From Suillus spraguei (Eukaryota; Basidiomycota; Agaricomycetes; Boletales; Suillaceae), in the NCBI GenBank assembly GCA_016800925.1, contig JABCPU010000095.1, positions 1 through 64,000 of the forward strand: a DNA stretch of 64,000 nucleotides, given 5' to 3'. The position numbers were made by a program, and so were the translations under genes. Positions 11,763-24,417 of the stretch are shown here, one piece after another. The notes beneath the pieces were generated by a model. The model was not told the origin of the DNA and searched no databases. It was given only the letters and a program-made list of their open reading frames with translations. Position 1 is the first letter of the stretch. Every line of letters starts with the position of its first letter.

Positions 11763-13476
11763 CTACGCATCCGAGTCACTGCTGCTCTCTTGCAAGCGTT
11801 CCTCGAAAGCGAGTGTAGGCATTTCAAGTGTTCTGTCAGAGTTGGCCAGGAACTCGGCGTGGTGTTCTCGAACGCTAAGGATGAGGCGTGGTCCTATCAC
11901 AAACATCTGGAAGAGCGTGACGAGTTCAAGAAACCCCCGATAAACCTGAGTTCCCACACGAGATGTGTCCTACAGCAATGATGAGGGCTCAAATATAGAT
12001 GTCTCCTATGAATCGACATACCAAGACCACTGAAGATGCCAAACCAATGTTGAGGGCACAACCAAGAGTAATGCTGGCACGCAGGGAAATTCAGCAAAAA
12101 GACGAACCGCATTCAAACAAAAAGCTTACAATGCAAAATAGACTATCTGGGTCCTGATTAACACCATGAAACAATCCCCGACGAAAGTTTTTCCTGTCGA
12201 TGGTGGTTGCAGTTCACGAAGGTGTTTTACAAATATCCAGATTGCAAGACACAGTGTGAGTACGTGCCATACAGTCGCGAGTATGTAGAGCGCGAGAATA
12301 CTAACTTGGCCGCCTCTGTCGACTTCGGAAATGCACTGTGTGCCGTCGAGGAGGATCGCGTCTGGTATTCGTTGCATGAGACAGTTGCGCTTAGATCTTT
12401 CATTTGGGAATAAAACTTACTCGCTGGAGTATAGCTACTTCCTATTCCACCAACCACTCCGCAGGTAACCAGTACAGCGCAGAGGGATCCAACGAGAAAG
12501 ACAAGTATCTTTCTGGATCGCTGATACATAGCATGTAACCGAGTGATCAAGATGACTTGTATGATATTTCAGTCAACCCGATACTGAGGTACCGCAGTTG
12601 AGTAGCTCACCACTCAGCATGGGATTTACGATAAAAATCGTCCATGATAAAGCGAGGTTCATAACATTGCCTAAAAATCCAATTAATGAAGAGCCCTGCA
12701 CGACTGAATGCCTCGAGAAACTCACAACTGTGTCTGTCAACACAATGAATCAACAAGCTAGCTGAGAATTTTACTCACCCCTGCATAGAGGTGCAATTAG
12801 TTGGTAAATATCACTGCAAAGTATGCTCACCTTGGCTGTTTTCAAAACTCCCGGGAGATTTACTGAATGTCACCAGTCAGGAGAAAGAATTGTAGTGCAA
12901 TATGAGACATACACAACACGTTGCTGCTGAATGTGAGAGATAGCTTATCAGTTCAGTGCTGAGTTGATAGTCTTGCGAACCTACACAGAGTATATTGATC
13001 CGATGCAGCGCACCTAGAATATTTCGAAATCAGTATGAGTTGCCCGCTATGTTTATGAGTTCATATAAGCTACATACGATGATATATAGAGCAGTCATGA
13101 GAGAACGGCGTTGCGTCTGACCAGAATTATTAACTATATCGCCCTTTTCTTCTCATATGAAATTACTCACCCAGATGAGTTCATACTACAGAGCCATGCT
13201 CGTGAAATTATGATGGCTGCTCAGGAACAGATGAACCTACCTCTTGTCCGAATGTCAACACTGGAGAACACCATAATGGCATCAATAATGCTTAACATAA
13301 GTTATCTTGCTCACCCCAATCATAGATCACAGCAGTAGATGATGCGACTGCGAAAGCATAGTAAACAATAGAGCGATAAAGCTCGTCGACATTGTTCCGC
13401 ACGAACCTATAAAATAGTTGGAAACAGGATCCGTATTGAATGACCACGAAGTGGGATCACTTGGGATCAGGGGCAT
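11763..13476 (-). CDS. DUF6533-type integral membrane protein (copy B)
   Basis: Spliced by eye from ATG 13476 to the stop at 11763-11765. Exon 1 reads MPLIPSDPTSWSFNTD; the next gives VASSTAVIYDW. The middle exons contain ITRLHAMYQRSRKILVFLV and LCLAIWIFVKHLREL; later exons read ITLGCALNIGLASSVVL and DTSRVGTQVYRGFLEL, followed by FVIGPRLILSVREHHAEF and an acidic tail ending SSSDSDA. Exon order and borders match copy A at 4933-6645, and some intron sequence is also shared (for example CAGTCATGAGAGAA at 13098-13111). Multi-pass membrane protein of unknown function. I found no obvious inactivating change. Confidence 0.8.
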
Positions 13477-16415
13477 ACTGCAAGGAGTGGAACGTCTGCG
13501 GGTGGTGGACTCGGTGGTGGGTGTCTAAGGCGCTGGATATTGAGTCACTGTCCAGTAGTTGAGTTATGCGGTGAAAGAATATCGTTTGAAGTTGTTGCCT
13601 TGAGTTGGTTTTAAGTTGTCCGTAGACTCTAGAGAGTATATAGTAAGTATGATGAAATACCAAGCTCTTGCAAGACGCCGCTCTGGCAGACTCGTTCAAG
13701 TTCAACATTCAGGAGCTACTAGTGTCTGAGCGACCATCGGTGAAATGGCCAAATCGGTCGTCATACTATACTGCATGATCTTGACATTGTAAATCTGCAG
13801 AAGGGTTCAACGCAATTCAATTGAATAGCAGGGTCGATAAGTGACTGCGGTCAAAAATCATCCCCGCTAGACAACGTCCTGGGAGCAGATGCCCTAAGAC
13901 TGATAACTAAGCAAACTAGCTCTTAACTCCGGGAGAAAGCTATATATCCTAAGCTGGGACTCGGAGGCGTCGGGCACCGCGACGACGCGGTTGCACATGA
14001 TTTTTTTATATTCCCTGATCTTGTACATATTCAACTTTCATGTGGCGTACTACTGTCAAAGTTTTGTAATCGCTGAACTATATTCCCTGACCAGTGACTT
14101 TATTCGACACTCCGAAAAGTGCTGTCGCCGCGGCGTTCGAGTTGACACAAATCTGGCTCGTCTGAAGTAATTACAGTCTTAATCGAGCCTGGCATTACAC
14201 AGCGAGAATATACTACCTAGCATCTTTTGGAACACGATAATAATGCGGAGGGACCAGCTGCACTGGCAGATCATGATGATAGTCGCTGACTTTTCGATGG
14301 TGAGTCAGGGACACAGGTTCGGTAATTCATAAAAGCGTGACATTGTTTGAAATCATTCCAGGAGGAATTTCATCGAGGGTCCAAGCAACCTGGCAGTGCC
14401 ATCGTCATGTGCAACTGTATGTCACTCTGACTAGCGCTTACAGTAAGTATACTATCTCTGCCGTATGGCTGATTCATGCGCTTCAACGCACGTAGAAGCG
14501 GTTCGTTACTTTCGTGATCTATGTCATGTTTCACGCCTTTTCAAAGAAAACGACTTGGGCCTGGTGCTGCGGTTGACATAAGTCAGGTATGGAGTTAAAT
14601 TTGAACTGCAGGCACATCAGTTGAAGTCAGCGGGTATTACTTACCGCTGTAGCGATAACAGTATGTCATTTTTGGTGCAGTATTGGTGACAAAGTTCTAG
14701 CTCTTTGTTCAATTTGAAACCATCTGCAGATGTCATTCAACAACTATTGTACCTGTAAAATATTTAGGGCAAGGATTTCGTACAGTATTAATAATGCGGT
14801 CTTGTACATAACGCCGGGACCTAGCTTCAATGACGAATATCGAGCATCAAGTTGGTAATCCGTAATCAGTGAATACACGTACTACAATTCTTCCGAAAGG
14901 TGACCGGTGAAGACCCACTGGCAAAGCCTTTGATGCGTGGTGGTTCTTTTATCCTTTACTTATTAAAGAAGGTCCAGGGTTGAACGTCGAGGCAGGGGCT
15001 GCTTGGCATACTAGTTGCAGGCGGTGACAATAGTACGTGAGTTCTCGTAAAATAGCGTGAAAATCGTTGCGTTTCCAGTCTGATACGATCATGGGACAAA
15101 GGCCAAGTGAACTTGGACAAGCAGTGCATACTATGTTCATGATGGAGTGGTGAGTGAGAGCGTGATTCTCATCATAGGTTGGTAATGGGCTAACATTATG
15201 GGCAGATACAAGGTCCTTAAACGACCTTTACATGGTGGGCGACTGGCCAACTTTCCAAGTGCGTGAAGTATGCTGGTGCAAGAGGCAGCTGTGTTCTTAT
15301 GAAATTCAGGGTCATCACCAAGGATAATGGTAAACGTATGCTCCATATTCTTCTTCAGCAGCCTGAGACCGCCGGCTTTTCAGCCGAATAAAAACATATA
15401 CTGGTTGGTATGTCGGTTCCACAGTGGCGGCGAGGACGCTCGCCGGATGCGAACATTGTGTGTTTTCCATGAGAACTACTATTGGCGACGTCTAGATGAG
15501 GCATTCCAATCGCTGTTTCCGGTCTGTTCGGTAGGGCAGCTATAGGTCAAACTATATCGAATAACACCATTATAAATATTGCGAGACCACCTAGTACCGC
15601 GGGCCTCACATCACAAGTTTGTGGCCAAGACGGAGTTCGGTTGTTGCGAGAATTTGAATTTGTTAATAACGCATACTACGAACACTTCAGAATGGAAGAT
15701 GCAAAGGTTGGCAAAGATGGACCAAGAGACGGATGGAGCGGAATGCAATGTAGATTCAATCCATATGCCTTGTATACACGAGCTGTAGCGTGAGTTATCC
15801 AGGCCACTATTAGTAAGTAAGTTCAGGTATTATACTTGATTGAATTATGTAATTGAATTTTTGCGATCGTCTGAGTAACCTATGTACAAAGAATCACTTC
15901 AAGCATGCTGTACTCTCGCATCTCAGAAGAGTCAAGCAGGCCGACAGCTTCCAATAGTAGTCTAAGTAGCACGTACAATACTTGTGCACTGCCAGCTACG
16001 CGCGCGTGCACTTGGTCAATATTTTACGTAATGCTTATTACTTACTTGATATAACCCAATCACTATCATAATCCCGGTCAATATCCGCTGCTCAATCCTC
16101 CAATATGTCCTCCCGTATTTCGCTCTCAGCTTCCGTTATTTGACTTAATCCATAAGAAATCATCCTAGTGAGTGTCACTACAATCCCTCCTCCAAAATTC
16201 ACGGCAATCGTTGAAACGTTGACTCCGGGCCGATCGTCATAGTACAATTAAGGATGCATAGTACAACTGTAGTGAAAAACGCACTGAATCTGTCACATGG
16301 GGCCAGGCCGTGATTCACCTGCCAGATTGATAATCCGTGCTCGGCGGTGAGTTATCGACGTTATCGTTCGCTGGTTACCGTTAATAACGGATATGCGATT
16401 GCCAATTGACGTCGG
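13477..16415. other. Long intergenic region, no supported gene
   Basis: Nearly 3 kb without an open frame that I can assign. Short frames such as 14252-14431 (MRRDQLHWQIM, with a plausible GTGAGT intron) and 15327-15545 could be exons or relics, but I recognise no family. The region separates the DUF6533 copy B promoter from the DUF6534 gene. Confidence 0.45.
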
Positions 16416-18230
16416 ATGATGCCTTGTACCAATGATCCGGCCCTCGGTTTACTATTGGTAACTTTAAAAACTTCATCTTCGTTCCTTCACATCCTTACAT
16501 CTCCCCCATGGGTACTGCTGATGATAGGTGCGTACTTTTCAGCTTCATATGCATCACTTAGCTTAACGTGTGCAGTTTTGGTGCGTTCTTGGTCGGGGTT
16601 GTGGTCTCTGCTATGTAAGTGCTCTTTTTAAATCAACAATGAGCATGGCTAGACTCGAACCCGGATGTTGCAGGCTTTACGGAGGTGTGTTTTTATGCTT
16701 TTTTTTGCGCTGGGAGCTCACAATCACATCAAGTTACTTGTGTGCAGACATGGTACTACTTTAGTCGGTATTTCTCAGATCCTTGGCACGTCAGACTTTT
16801 AGTGAGTTCATCAAGGATCGATATGCGCCGCTTCCCTGACACGATATAGGTCTCCGCTGTATTTATATCAGACTCAATCCATCAAGCTCTGATTACACAT
16901 ACTGGTGAGGGCCCGTACAAGACATGTTTGTCTGTGAACTGAATATGGGACGATAGTGTATACGTACCTTGTCACCGACTTTGGCAACGTTAGCGAGCTC
17001 GAGAAACTTGTGTGGAGTTTATCTGTGGGTTGTGTGTGATACGCGCACAGTTCTCATCTGAATTTTCATTTGTGTTCAGGTTGAGGTTTTGTTCAATGGC
17101 TTCACGGGGCTTATGGTTCAAAGGTTAGTGTGGTACCTTTCGAATGGAACGATTCTTATTGATCGTCCTTCCAGTTTCTTCACTATGCGTGTGTACCGAC
17201 GTATGTGTGACTGCCTGCCAGTAGACGGTTGCTTGCTTACTTTCAGCCAGTGAGCAAAAAGAACATATTTGCTACCGCGTCAGTGTTGTCCCTTGTCATC
17301 TCTGAATTCGTCCTTGTTGTCAGTGAGTATGCGTTTTTGCTTTTCCTCAATTTATCTACTGATATAACGTTCAAAGTCTATGTTGCAAAAGCGTAATTCA
17401 TGTCGGAAATTATCAAATAGTTGTCTGGCTGATGCAACCTTCTTCAGTCTCGAGTTGACGACCTTCATTCAAGTTCCCCAGATCAGGCCATTGTCAATGT
17501 CTGTGAACGCTGTAGCAGCTGCCGGAGATATTCTCATCACCATCTTCCTCTGCATATCTCTCCAACAGTCTCGCACTGGTTTACATCAGTCAGATACCTT
17601 GATCAATAAGCTGATGTTGTTCAGTATCAACACCGGTCTACTTACCAGTATATGCGCAGTCATGTCCCTGATTTCTGTATGTAAAGCATCATAAATGGCT
17701 CGATGTTCTGTTCCTGACCCAGATGCTGGCACAGATTCTAGTGTGGCCTGATACCTACGTTTACATCGCATTCTATTTCTGCCTAGGACGCCGTAAGTAC
17801 ACTATAGCCAAATCGTGCTGTTTAGGAAGTTAACGAGATCGTTCTCAGTTTACTGCAATTCCCTGTTGGCGACCCTCAACGTACGCAAGGGTATCCGCCG
17901 GGATTCTGATGAGGATCATATGTCGATCTCGCTACATAGACCCAGGAGACCTGTCAATCGTCCCATCAGCTCATCGCGAATGGTGAGTTGCGCAAATTTG
18001 CACAGTGAATATTTATAATGTGCAATCAGGGGATGCCGAACGACCTTTCAATCAAGATAAATACCACGCAAGAATACGTTGAAGACGAGGTCAGTGATAT
18101 TCCGTTACAGCACCGTGATATAGAACTTATTTGCATGTACCCCAGTTTCTATCCGCAAAAAACCTCGAAAGTTCTCAGTCACTTTAATTGCTATGCGGAT
18201 GAGAATCGCAAAATGTATCTATCTCACTGA
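16416..18230 (+). CDS. DUF6534-type integral membrane protein
   Basis: At least ten introns splice cleanly to a continuous protein. Exons give NDPALGLLL, then FGAFLVGVVVSAM, LYGVTCVQTWYYFSR, VSAVFISDSIHQALITHT, YTYLVTDFGNVSELEKLVW, VEVLFNGFTGLMVQ, FFTMRVYRLSKKNIFATA and a further helix. The C-terminal part (17440-17680) carries SRTGLHQSDTLINKLMLFSI and NTGLLTSICAVMSLIS, then ILVWPDTYVYIAFYFCLGR and CNSLLATLNVRKGIR; this is the DUF6534 signature. About seven membrane helices are expected, ending in a hydrophilic tail. Function is unknown for the family. The start at 16416 is chosen because it puts DPALG in frame; an ATG at 16392 (MRLPIDVG) also resembles family N-termini but runs into a stop. 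Confidence 0.85.
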
Positions 18231-18678
18231 CTCTTACCCTAGAAGACCAAGCACGCTAAGCCTTTGACAGCGTGCAGATTCTTTTTGGTTGTATATTCTT
18301 CATATAGGCTTAGCATATCTTTCAGTCCAATTCATCCAAAGCAACTTAACGTCTTCACTTATCTATTTATGTAATAGCCACTTACATCATTGATGTAGCT
18401 ACGCAAATGATGCTTTTACAGAACATATGTAATTCTAACATGTTCAGCTTGTGAATAGGTAGCAGCAAAGATATAAGGAAAAATCGCAAACTCGATGCTA
18501 TCGTTGGCGCTTATCTAGAAATCACATTCAGATGAGGAACGCGTCTTGACGCGTTTGTTAGTCAATTACCAAAAACGCGCTAGTCACCGTGACATGTCAC
18601 GCATGCCACGGTGTTGAGGGCGAGATTACAGCAGCAAACAGCCGGCATTAGCCAACACGCTTGTTGACTGCAGACGCC
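18231..18678 (+). promoter_or_regulatory. mrc1 upstream region with MluI cell-cycle boxes
   Basis: Perfect ACGCGT boxes occur at 18539-18544 and 18549-18554, and an ACGCG core at 18575-18579, all within 140 bp of the mrc1 ATG. ACGCGT is the site of MBF/DSC1, the G1/S regulator in fungi, and DNA replication and checkpoint genes are its classic targets. Regulation here is inferred from the sites only. The rest of the gap holds nothing that I recognise. Confidence 0.65.
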
Positions 18679-21600
18679 ATGTCTGGCATGGACGTAGACC
18701 CAATTCCTCCAAAGTCTTCTCCCGTAAAGCCTATAAAACGCGCTCCAGTCACGTACGGAAGGCGTAGGGACATCCAGCCTGAAATACGCGATTCTTCTGT
18801 CACACTCGCCGACCACGGTTCTCCTCGTGTAGAATCGGAGCCCTTAGGCGGCAAGGAAAGCGAGGCCACCCATGAATTGGCGCTCGACGCGGTACAAGGC
18901 TCGCAATCCTCTTCAACGACTTGCATAAATGATAATGGCATGGACGACACCAGTCCTAAACATCAATTTGGCTGGAGAGCACAGCTGAAAGCCTTGGACG
19001 AAGCCTTCGATAATGACGAGGAGCCACTTGCACAGCCTCGAGCTGATGAGCCGTCATCGTCGCCGCTCTTTCAGCCTCAACCCTTTGTGGAGAATCAAAG
19101 CACTCATATGGATGCCACGCCTCTTTCTCCAGCACCACAAAATTCTGATGGGCTTTCTGATGGTACACTGCTGCCCCCTACAAGCGACACGGCTGCCTCC
19201 CCAATTGATGAGTCTCTTGAAGATTCACCGATTATTTCTCGCAAGGTCAGACGCTCGAAGAATTGTGTCGATTCTGATTCTGAGCGTGAAGAGTCTAAAA
19301 ATTCATCCTCGGTATCGCCTGTTCGCCATCCAATTAATACTCCTTTGCTGCGATCTCCTCCTACACCTTCGACATCAGAGTTGGAAATGCCTTTAACGAG
19401 GCCCAAGGTTAACAAAGGCAAGGGGAAGGCACCTGCTCGGGATGTCCCTCCGCTTTGTTTTGAGACTGAATCAGTTTCTACGAGTGCCATATCAAAGAAG
19501 GGTAGCAAATCCAAGCGGAAGGATGAATCCGTGCGCCCCAATATTAAGGTAGTTTGGCCTTTGTTATACCTATCACATTTCTAACTCATATGGTGCATAG
19601 GCTCCGACTAAAAAGGTCCTGCGTGAAACTGTTTTGGAGAGTTCGCGCATTACTGCGAGCAAGAATATCCAGGTGGAACGTACACAGCAACTGAAGCACA
19701 CCAAGCATCGTCTTTTTGAACTGGTCAAGTGGGTGATGCCAGGTTTTTATTCAAGGTAATGTTACTGACTTTTGCCAAGGGATGAAGCTTTGCGCACGGA
19801 GAAAAAGCAACCTGAGCCTCCTTCAGATCCGATATCTATTTTTTCATCGCCTTCCAAGCCACCCGTTGCTGAAGCACGGAAGAAATTCACACAAGGCACA
19901 TCTTTCGGTGTACCTTCACGTTTGCTTGGATCATCTACTATTGTGCCTCCCCGTGCACAAACTCCTCCCAGACATCCTCCGCGGCGTGCAACTTCCCAGC
20001 CACGGTCAGTGGCATCCAGTGACAGCGCTGACGATGAGATGCCGAGTCTCACCGACCTACTGAGACAAGATCAAGCCAAACGCAAAGAAGCTGATGACAA
20101 ACGTGCCCTCGCGGAGTTAAAGCAACGAGCCCTTCAAGATGCAGCCAGGCGGTCATCTAGGGCCGGAGATAGCGACGATGGTGATGATCTGGAGATAGTT
20201 GATAACAACATGCATGTGGCAGCCCAAGAAGAGGCAGCGAAACGCAAATCTGACAGGTTGCATCATGTTACTCCTTCGAAGGGGAAAGCGAGACAACTTG
20301 CTCTGAGCCGGAAATCTATACCAGGACCGTCCGGCTTCCGTGCGAAACCTTTGGCACAAGCCAACATGTCTGAGTATCTCAGGGAATCCGCGATGTCGTC
20401 ATTCGATCGGAAGGGAAGGGGCAAGGACACTAAGGTCCCACTCACCGCACAGCAATTAAATAGAGCACTCATACAGAAAGCTGAGGCCAGCAAGCTTGCG
20501 ATGATTCAGCAGCGAGAAGAGGACTGGAAACGAAGAGGAGGCAGGGTATTAGAAGAGCCTGTAGCAGCTGGGGAGAACACGTCATTCAGGGACAGGCTTG
20601 CTGTATATGTGCAGAAGGGGCTTGAATTAGCAGAGCACGATGACCCCACTGTTGGCGACATGGAAGTAGACGATACGGACGAGGACGACATGGACTACGC
20701 TCCCGAGGAGCGGGGTTCTGCCAGCCCAGAGCCTATGGGTGCTGATGGCGATGGTAGCAGCGATCAGGAGAACCAATCAGGTCTCGATGTCGATGATGGT
20801 GCAAGCCAACAGACGGATGTCGAAGATGAGGAGCACCAAGTGCACAGGCGCGGTATTCGTCGTCCCTTAATGGTGACTTCCGACGACGAGGATGGTGCTC
20901 CTAGAGTTCTCGTGCCAGATTCCTCGATGCGAGACTTGACTTCTGATACCATAGTGACACGCAACTCGGAATCAGACCAAACGGAGGACGAGAATGACAA
21001 AGAGAACAGTCAAAAATTGATGTACGACAGAAGTGACGATAAAGAGAACAAGGCTGTTGTTCGACACTCGCAATCACTCGCGGGACCTCCCTTAGGTAGT
21101 AGACCGGGGTCGCTTCTTGCTATCGAAGACGCTGTTCATATGAAATCATCGTCCTCAGCATCATTGGGGGGTTAGGTGGTCCCTCCGATTCTGCCGAGCA
21201 AGATTTGCGTTCGCCGCTGAAGGAGATTGCTCAAGATGACTCGTTCTCGGGTTCCCCAAGCTCAAAATCCCCATTTACCGCCAAACTCCTCCAATCTACA
21301 TCAAAGCATTCGATATCCTCACCTGGAGAATTGCTTTCCGACATTGAGGACGAGGACATGGTTAAGAGTTTCGAACCCCGCACACTGTTACCTTCCTTTT
21401 CTGAAACATTGAGCAAGAGGATCCCTGCATCTTTTGTACCTCAGGATCCTCTCGCAAGCGGAGGGGGTTTTTCACAATTTTTCACTGATGAGAAGGTTTG
21501 CAGTTTCCTTCGTTGCACGTCAGTTTAGAAAATGACGTGTGGTGGTTATCTTAGGACGAGGAGCCAGCTTCAAGGCAGGGGACTGCAATGAGCTCGCTTT

Positions 21601-23373
21601 ATCACTCGATGTTGGACTGGAGCCCGCACTAGAAGTCAGCAGTACCCTGCGCAGGAAGGCTGACAATATTTTTGAAAAAGAGCAGGAGTATCTTATAGAA
21701 ATCGCGAACGACCAACAGAAACAAGACAATGACCCCGAATGGTACATCCAAGAGAACGGGTGAGTCCATCAAAGTGGCATCTAATTCATTCCTGGAAATT
21801 TTGTTCGTTTTCTCAGGTTCCTGACTCAGACATCGGGGCCTAATGCCGAACAATATCGCGTTAAGTCTTTCCAGAGGTCACCACTTCTGGCGTCTCAAAT
21901 GTTAATGGGTGATTTAATTCCGTCGTCGACTGAGCGTGCTCCACTCCAAACGTTGTCCTTCAAGGCAAGGGAGGAATCTCCAGATGTAGTACGACCTCTT
22001 CTCCGACTAAGGCGGCGCAGTAGCTCGCCATTGGAGAGGAAGACCGCCGTGCAAGACTCCCTTCTGCCCCCTCTGCTTCTTTCTCAGTTGCCGAAGAAAA
22101 ACGCGTTTGATGTCTTGGGAGGTGGTCCAAAATCTAATGCACCCAACGAAAGCTGGAGAAGTCTGAATTCGTTGCTGCGGAGGCCGATGAATCAGACGAG
22201 GATGAATTGATCGGCTTCGGGCCTGTCCAGAAAGACGATGAGGAGCCAGAGGATGATGATGACGAGAAAATTGTGGAGGGTCTTGTCGATGATGCGGTCA
22301 TGGATGCCGAAACAGAAGGGGCCGATTTGGTTCAGGAGAAGTTCAGGTGCGTGTTCCAGGCAGACTAGTGAGACAGTCAGCTGAATTACGCATAGAGAGC
22401 ACGAGGACGAAGATGACAAGAAATTAGAGAAGCTTCACCAGGATGCCGTCGAGGGCAAATTTAGAATGAAACGTCGCGACCGTGGGAATTGGTTTCGAAG
22501 AGGATAGCGACGATGACGAGGAAGATGAGAATAACAGGCGAATACGACGGGGTATGAACAAGAAGCGCAAGATTGATGGCGATACCCTCGAAGACCTAGG
22601 CAAGTCGTACAATCGTTACAACTCCATTTTTGAAGCCAACGTCTCCCTCCATAGGTCGAAACCAAGAAACAAAAGCATTCTACGACGCATATCAGCATGA
22701 TTTGGTTGATGACGATCTTGAGTTCGTCCATTTGAAAACAGATGCGCCAATGGTTAGCGAAGATGAAGATGAGGAGACTGGGGCAGTGGTATCGACCAAT
22801 GATCTAAATGCCGAGCTAAGGGAAGCGGCCAGGAATAGAGAGGTGAGTGCACGGCGCTTCTACCTTTTATATCACTCATCCTCGGTAGACTGTTGAAACT
22901 CTAGATCTGGAGGACACATCATGGATCGATGGAGCGGACGAAGAGAACGATAGCCATGTTCCTATCAAAGTAATGTCAGAGCGCTCCAACGATGCACCTG
23001 CAAAACGACCCGCTCTGTCCCACACAGACTTTGGTCTGGAGGTCTGTCCTGTGCTCGATGAAACTTATTGTAATCTGATAGTCTCCTTTCTTAGCGCCCA
23101 AACCGGATATTGGAGAATGACCAAGAGAAAACAAAATTGCGTTCATGGGCAAGAGGTCAAGGCTGCGGAAACCAGGGGACTGGTCGGTCTGTCGTTGGTG
23201 CAGCCATTACAGGACATGCAAAGGCCAAAGTCAAGACAGGCGGCGGTTCCTTGAGAACAACCCAAGCTGCCACTGGAAGCAATTCTGTTTCAAGCGCACC
23301 TGTTCCCCGAAAACTGGAGAAGGGGCGAAGTATGCTTTCCAGTGTGTCCGATAGGAGTAGTCGATTTGTGTAG
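18679..23373 (+). CDS. mrc1: Mrc1/claspin, mediator of replication checkpoint
   Basis: Adaptor that links stalled replication forks to the checkpoint kinase and travels with the fork. The long, acidic, Ser/Asp/Glu-rich protein starts MSGMDVDPIPPKSSPVKPIK. The N-terminal part has FGWRAQLKALDEAFDNDEEP and, in exon 3 (19780 on), DEALRTEKK. The middle has LRRKADNIFEKEQEYLIEIA (about 21640-21700). The C-terminal MRC1-like domain has DEDELIGFGP, GKFRMKRRDR, GIGFEEDSDDDEED and NQETKAFYDAYQHDLVDDDL (22195-22720). Intron 22600-22654 is GC-AG. Three single-base frame breaks interrupt conserved coding sequence: at a G6 run (21166-21171), at AAA 22149-22151, and at GGG 22484-22486. They look like homopolymer errors in the sequence, or less likely recent decay. 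Stop at 23371-23373. Upstream MCB boxes fit S-phase expression. Confidence 0.88.
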
Positions 23374-23688
23374 TATCTGTAGTTGGCATCTTGATTTGGG
23401 TTCAATCCTATGCGTTCACTGCCATTGTTGTTTCACCAAAGGTCTATTCTGTACATTTGTTTCCCACCTGTAACAACGTGCGACATCAGTGCGAAGTAAT
23501 ATGTAAACAAAAAACACGTATGTTCACAAAGCAAAAATCATGATGGCAGTGCAAAGAAAGGTATGTACACCCAGAAAAAAGATAAACTAGATATCTATAA
23601 GTGATAAGATGGGTATCACGGAGATATAAATACGGGGGATAACGCTCTATAACCCAATAAGTGTGAAATAATCGAAGATGCTTGTAGT

Positions 23689-24053
23689 TTAGTGGTGTTG
23701 ATTTCCAAAGTTTCTTCCAAAGCGAACCCAGGACGCGCGAGGGCGAGTGGGTTGGATGAGCCCAAGATTTCGTGATTGACGTGCCGGCGCCGGGGCTCTA
23801 CGTTTACGTGTACTCGTCTGCATCTTTGTTGTTTGAAAGGGTGAGTTGGCAGAAAACGAGAGAAAACGAGACATATTCACTTTATGCCTCAACATGATAA
23901 GTTTGGCCATACACGCTGGAGGGCCTGATTCTCTGAATGGATTTCCTGGGAGCATTTTAAAAGGGCAGTCAACACAGTTCAAGAACAAGACGTACGGGAC
24001 GCGACGAGAGCTAAGCCTGACTCGTGGGCGTCAAGAAGGTCGTCGCCGGCCAT
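23689..24053 (-). CDS. Small two-intron basic protein, unknown
   Basis: Starts at ATG 24053 in good context (ATCATGGCC) with MAGDDLLDAHESGLALVAS, then a GTACGT...CAG intron, RNPFRESGPPACMAKLIMLR, a second intron of 56 nt (GTGAAT...AAG), and a basic, Pro/Arg-rich end finishing RFGRNFGNQHH at 23689. The product is about 85 residues. Two introns of normal length that both preserve frame argue for a real gene. I do not recognise it. It lies tail-to-tail with mrc1 and head-to-head with tafazzin. Confidence 0.45.
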
Positions 24054-24417
24054 GATAGACCTTCTGACGGCAGGCGAAAATAGACATAGCAGGATAATAG
24101 TGGAGAAAAAGGTGACGAGAAACATGGAAAACATGGCACTTAGATGTTTAATTGAAGACTGGACAGCGGCGCTGAGCACCAGCAACGGCTGCGCGAGCGT
24201 CGCACGTCGTGGAAGAGGGAGGGAGGGAAATAATGGTAGGCGGTGGGGGATAATCTGGGATGACGACCAAAAGGTTCATCAACTAAAGCCAGTGCCAGGT
24301 GCTTAGTCAGCAAAGAGGTGTACTATGATGATGCCGGCATCAAACCGGCATCCTCATCAAACTGTGATCTTGTCATGTCAATTAATATTTTCGTACTTGA
24401 AGTTCTCAGCTTACAAC

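Noticed and set aside
16649..16672. tRNA-like string ACTCGAACCC
   Set aside because: It lies in an intron of the DUF6534 gene and no cloverleaf can be drawn around it.
19756..19779. 24-nt intron in mrc1 using GTAATG
   Set aside because: Too short for a fungal intron. A GTGGGT donor at 19729 gives a 51-nt intron and joins ELVK to DEALRTEKK in frame.
21166..21171. Programmed ribosomal frameshift at the G6 run
   Set aside because: Similar one-base breaks occur at unrelated homopolymers in three other genes, so an error in the sequence is simpler.
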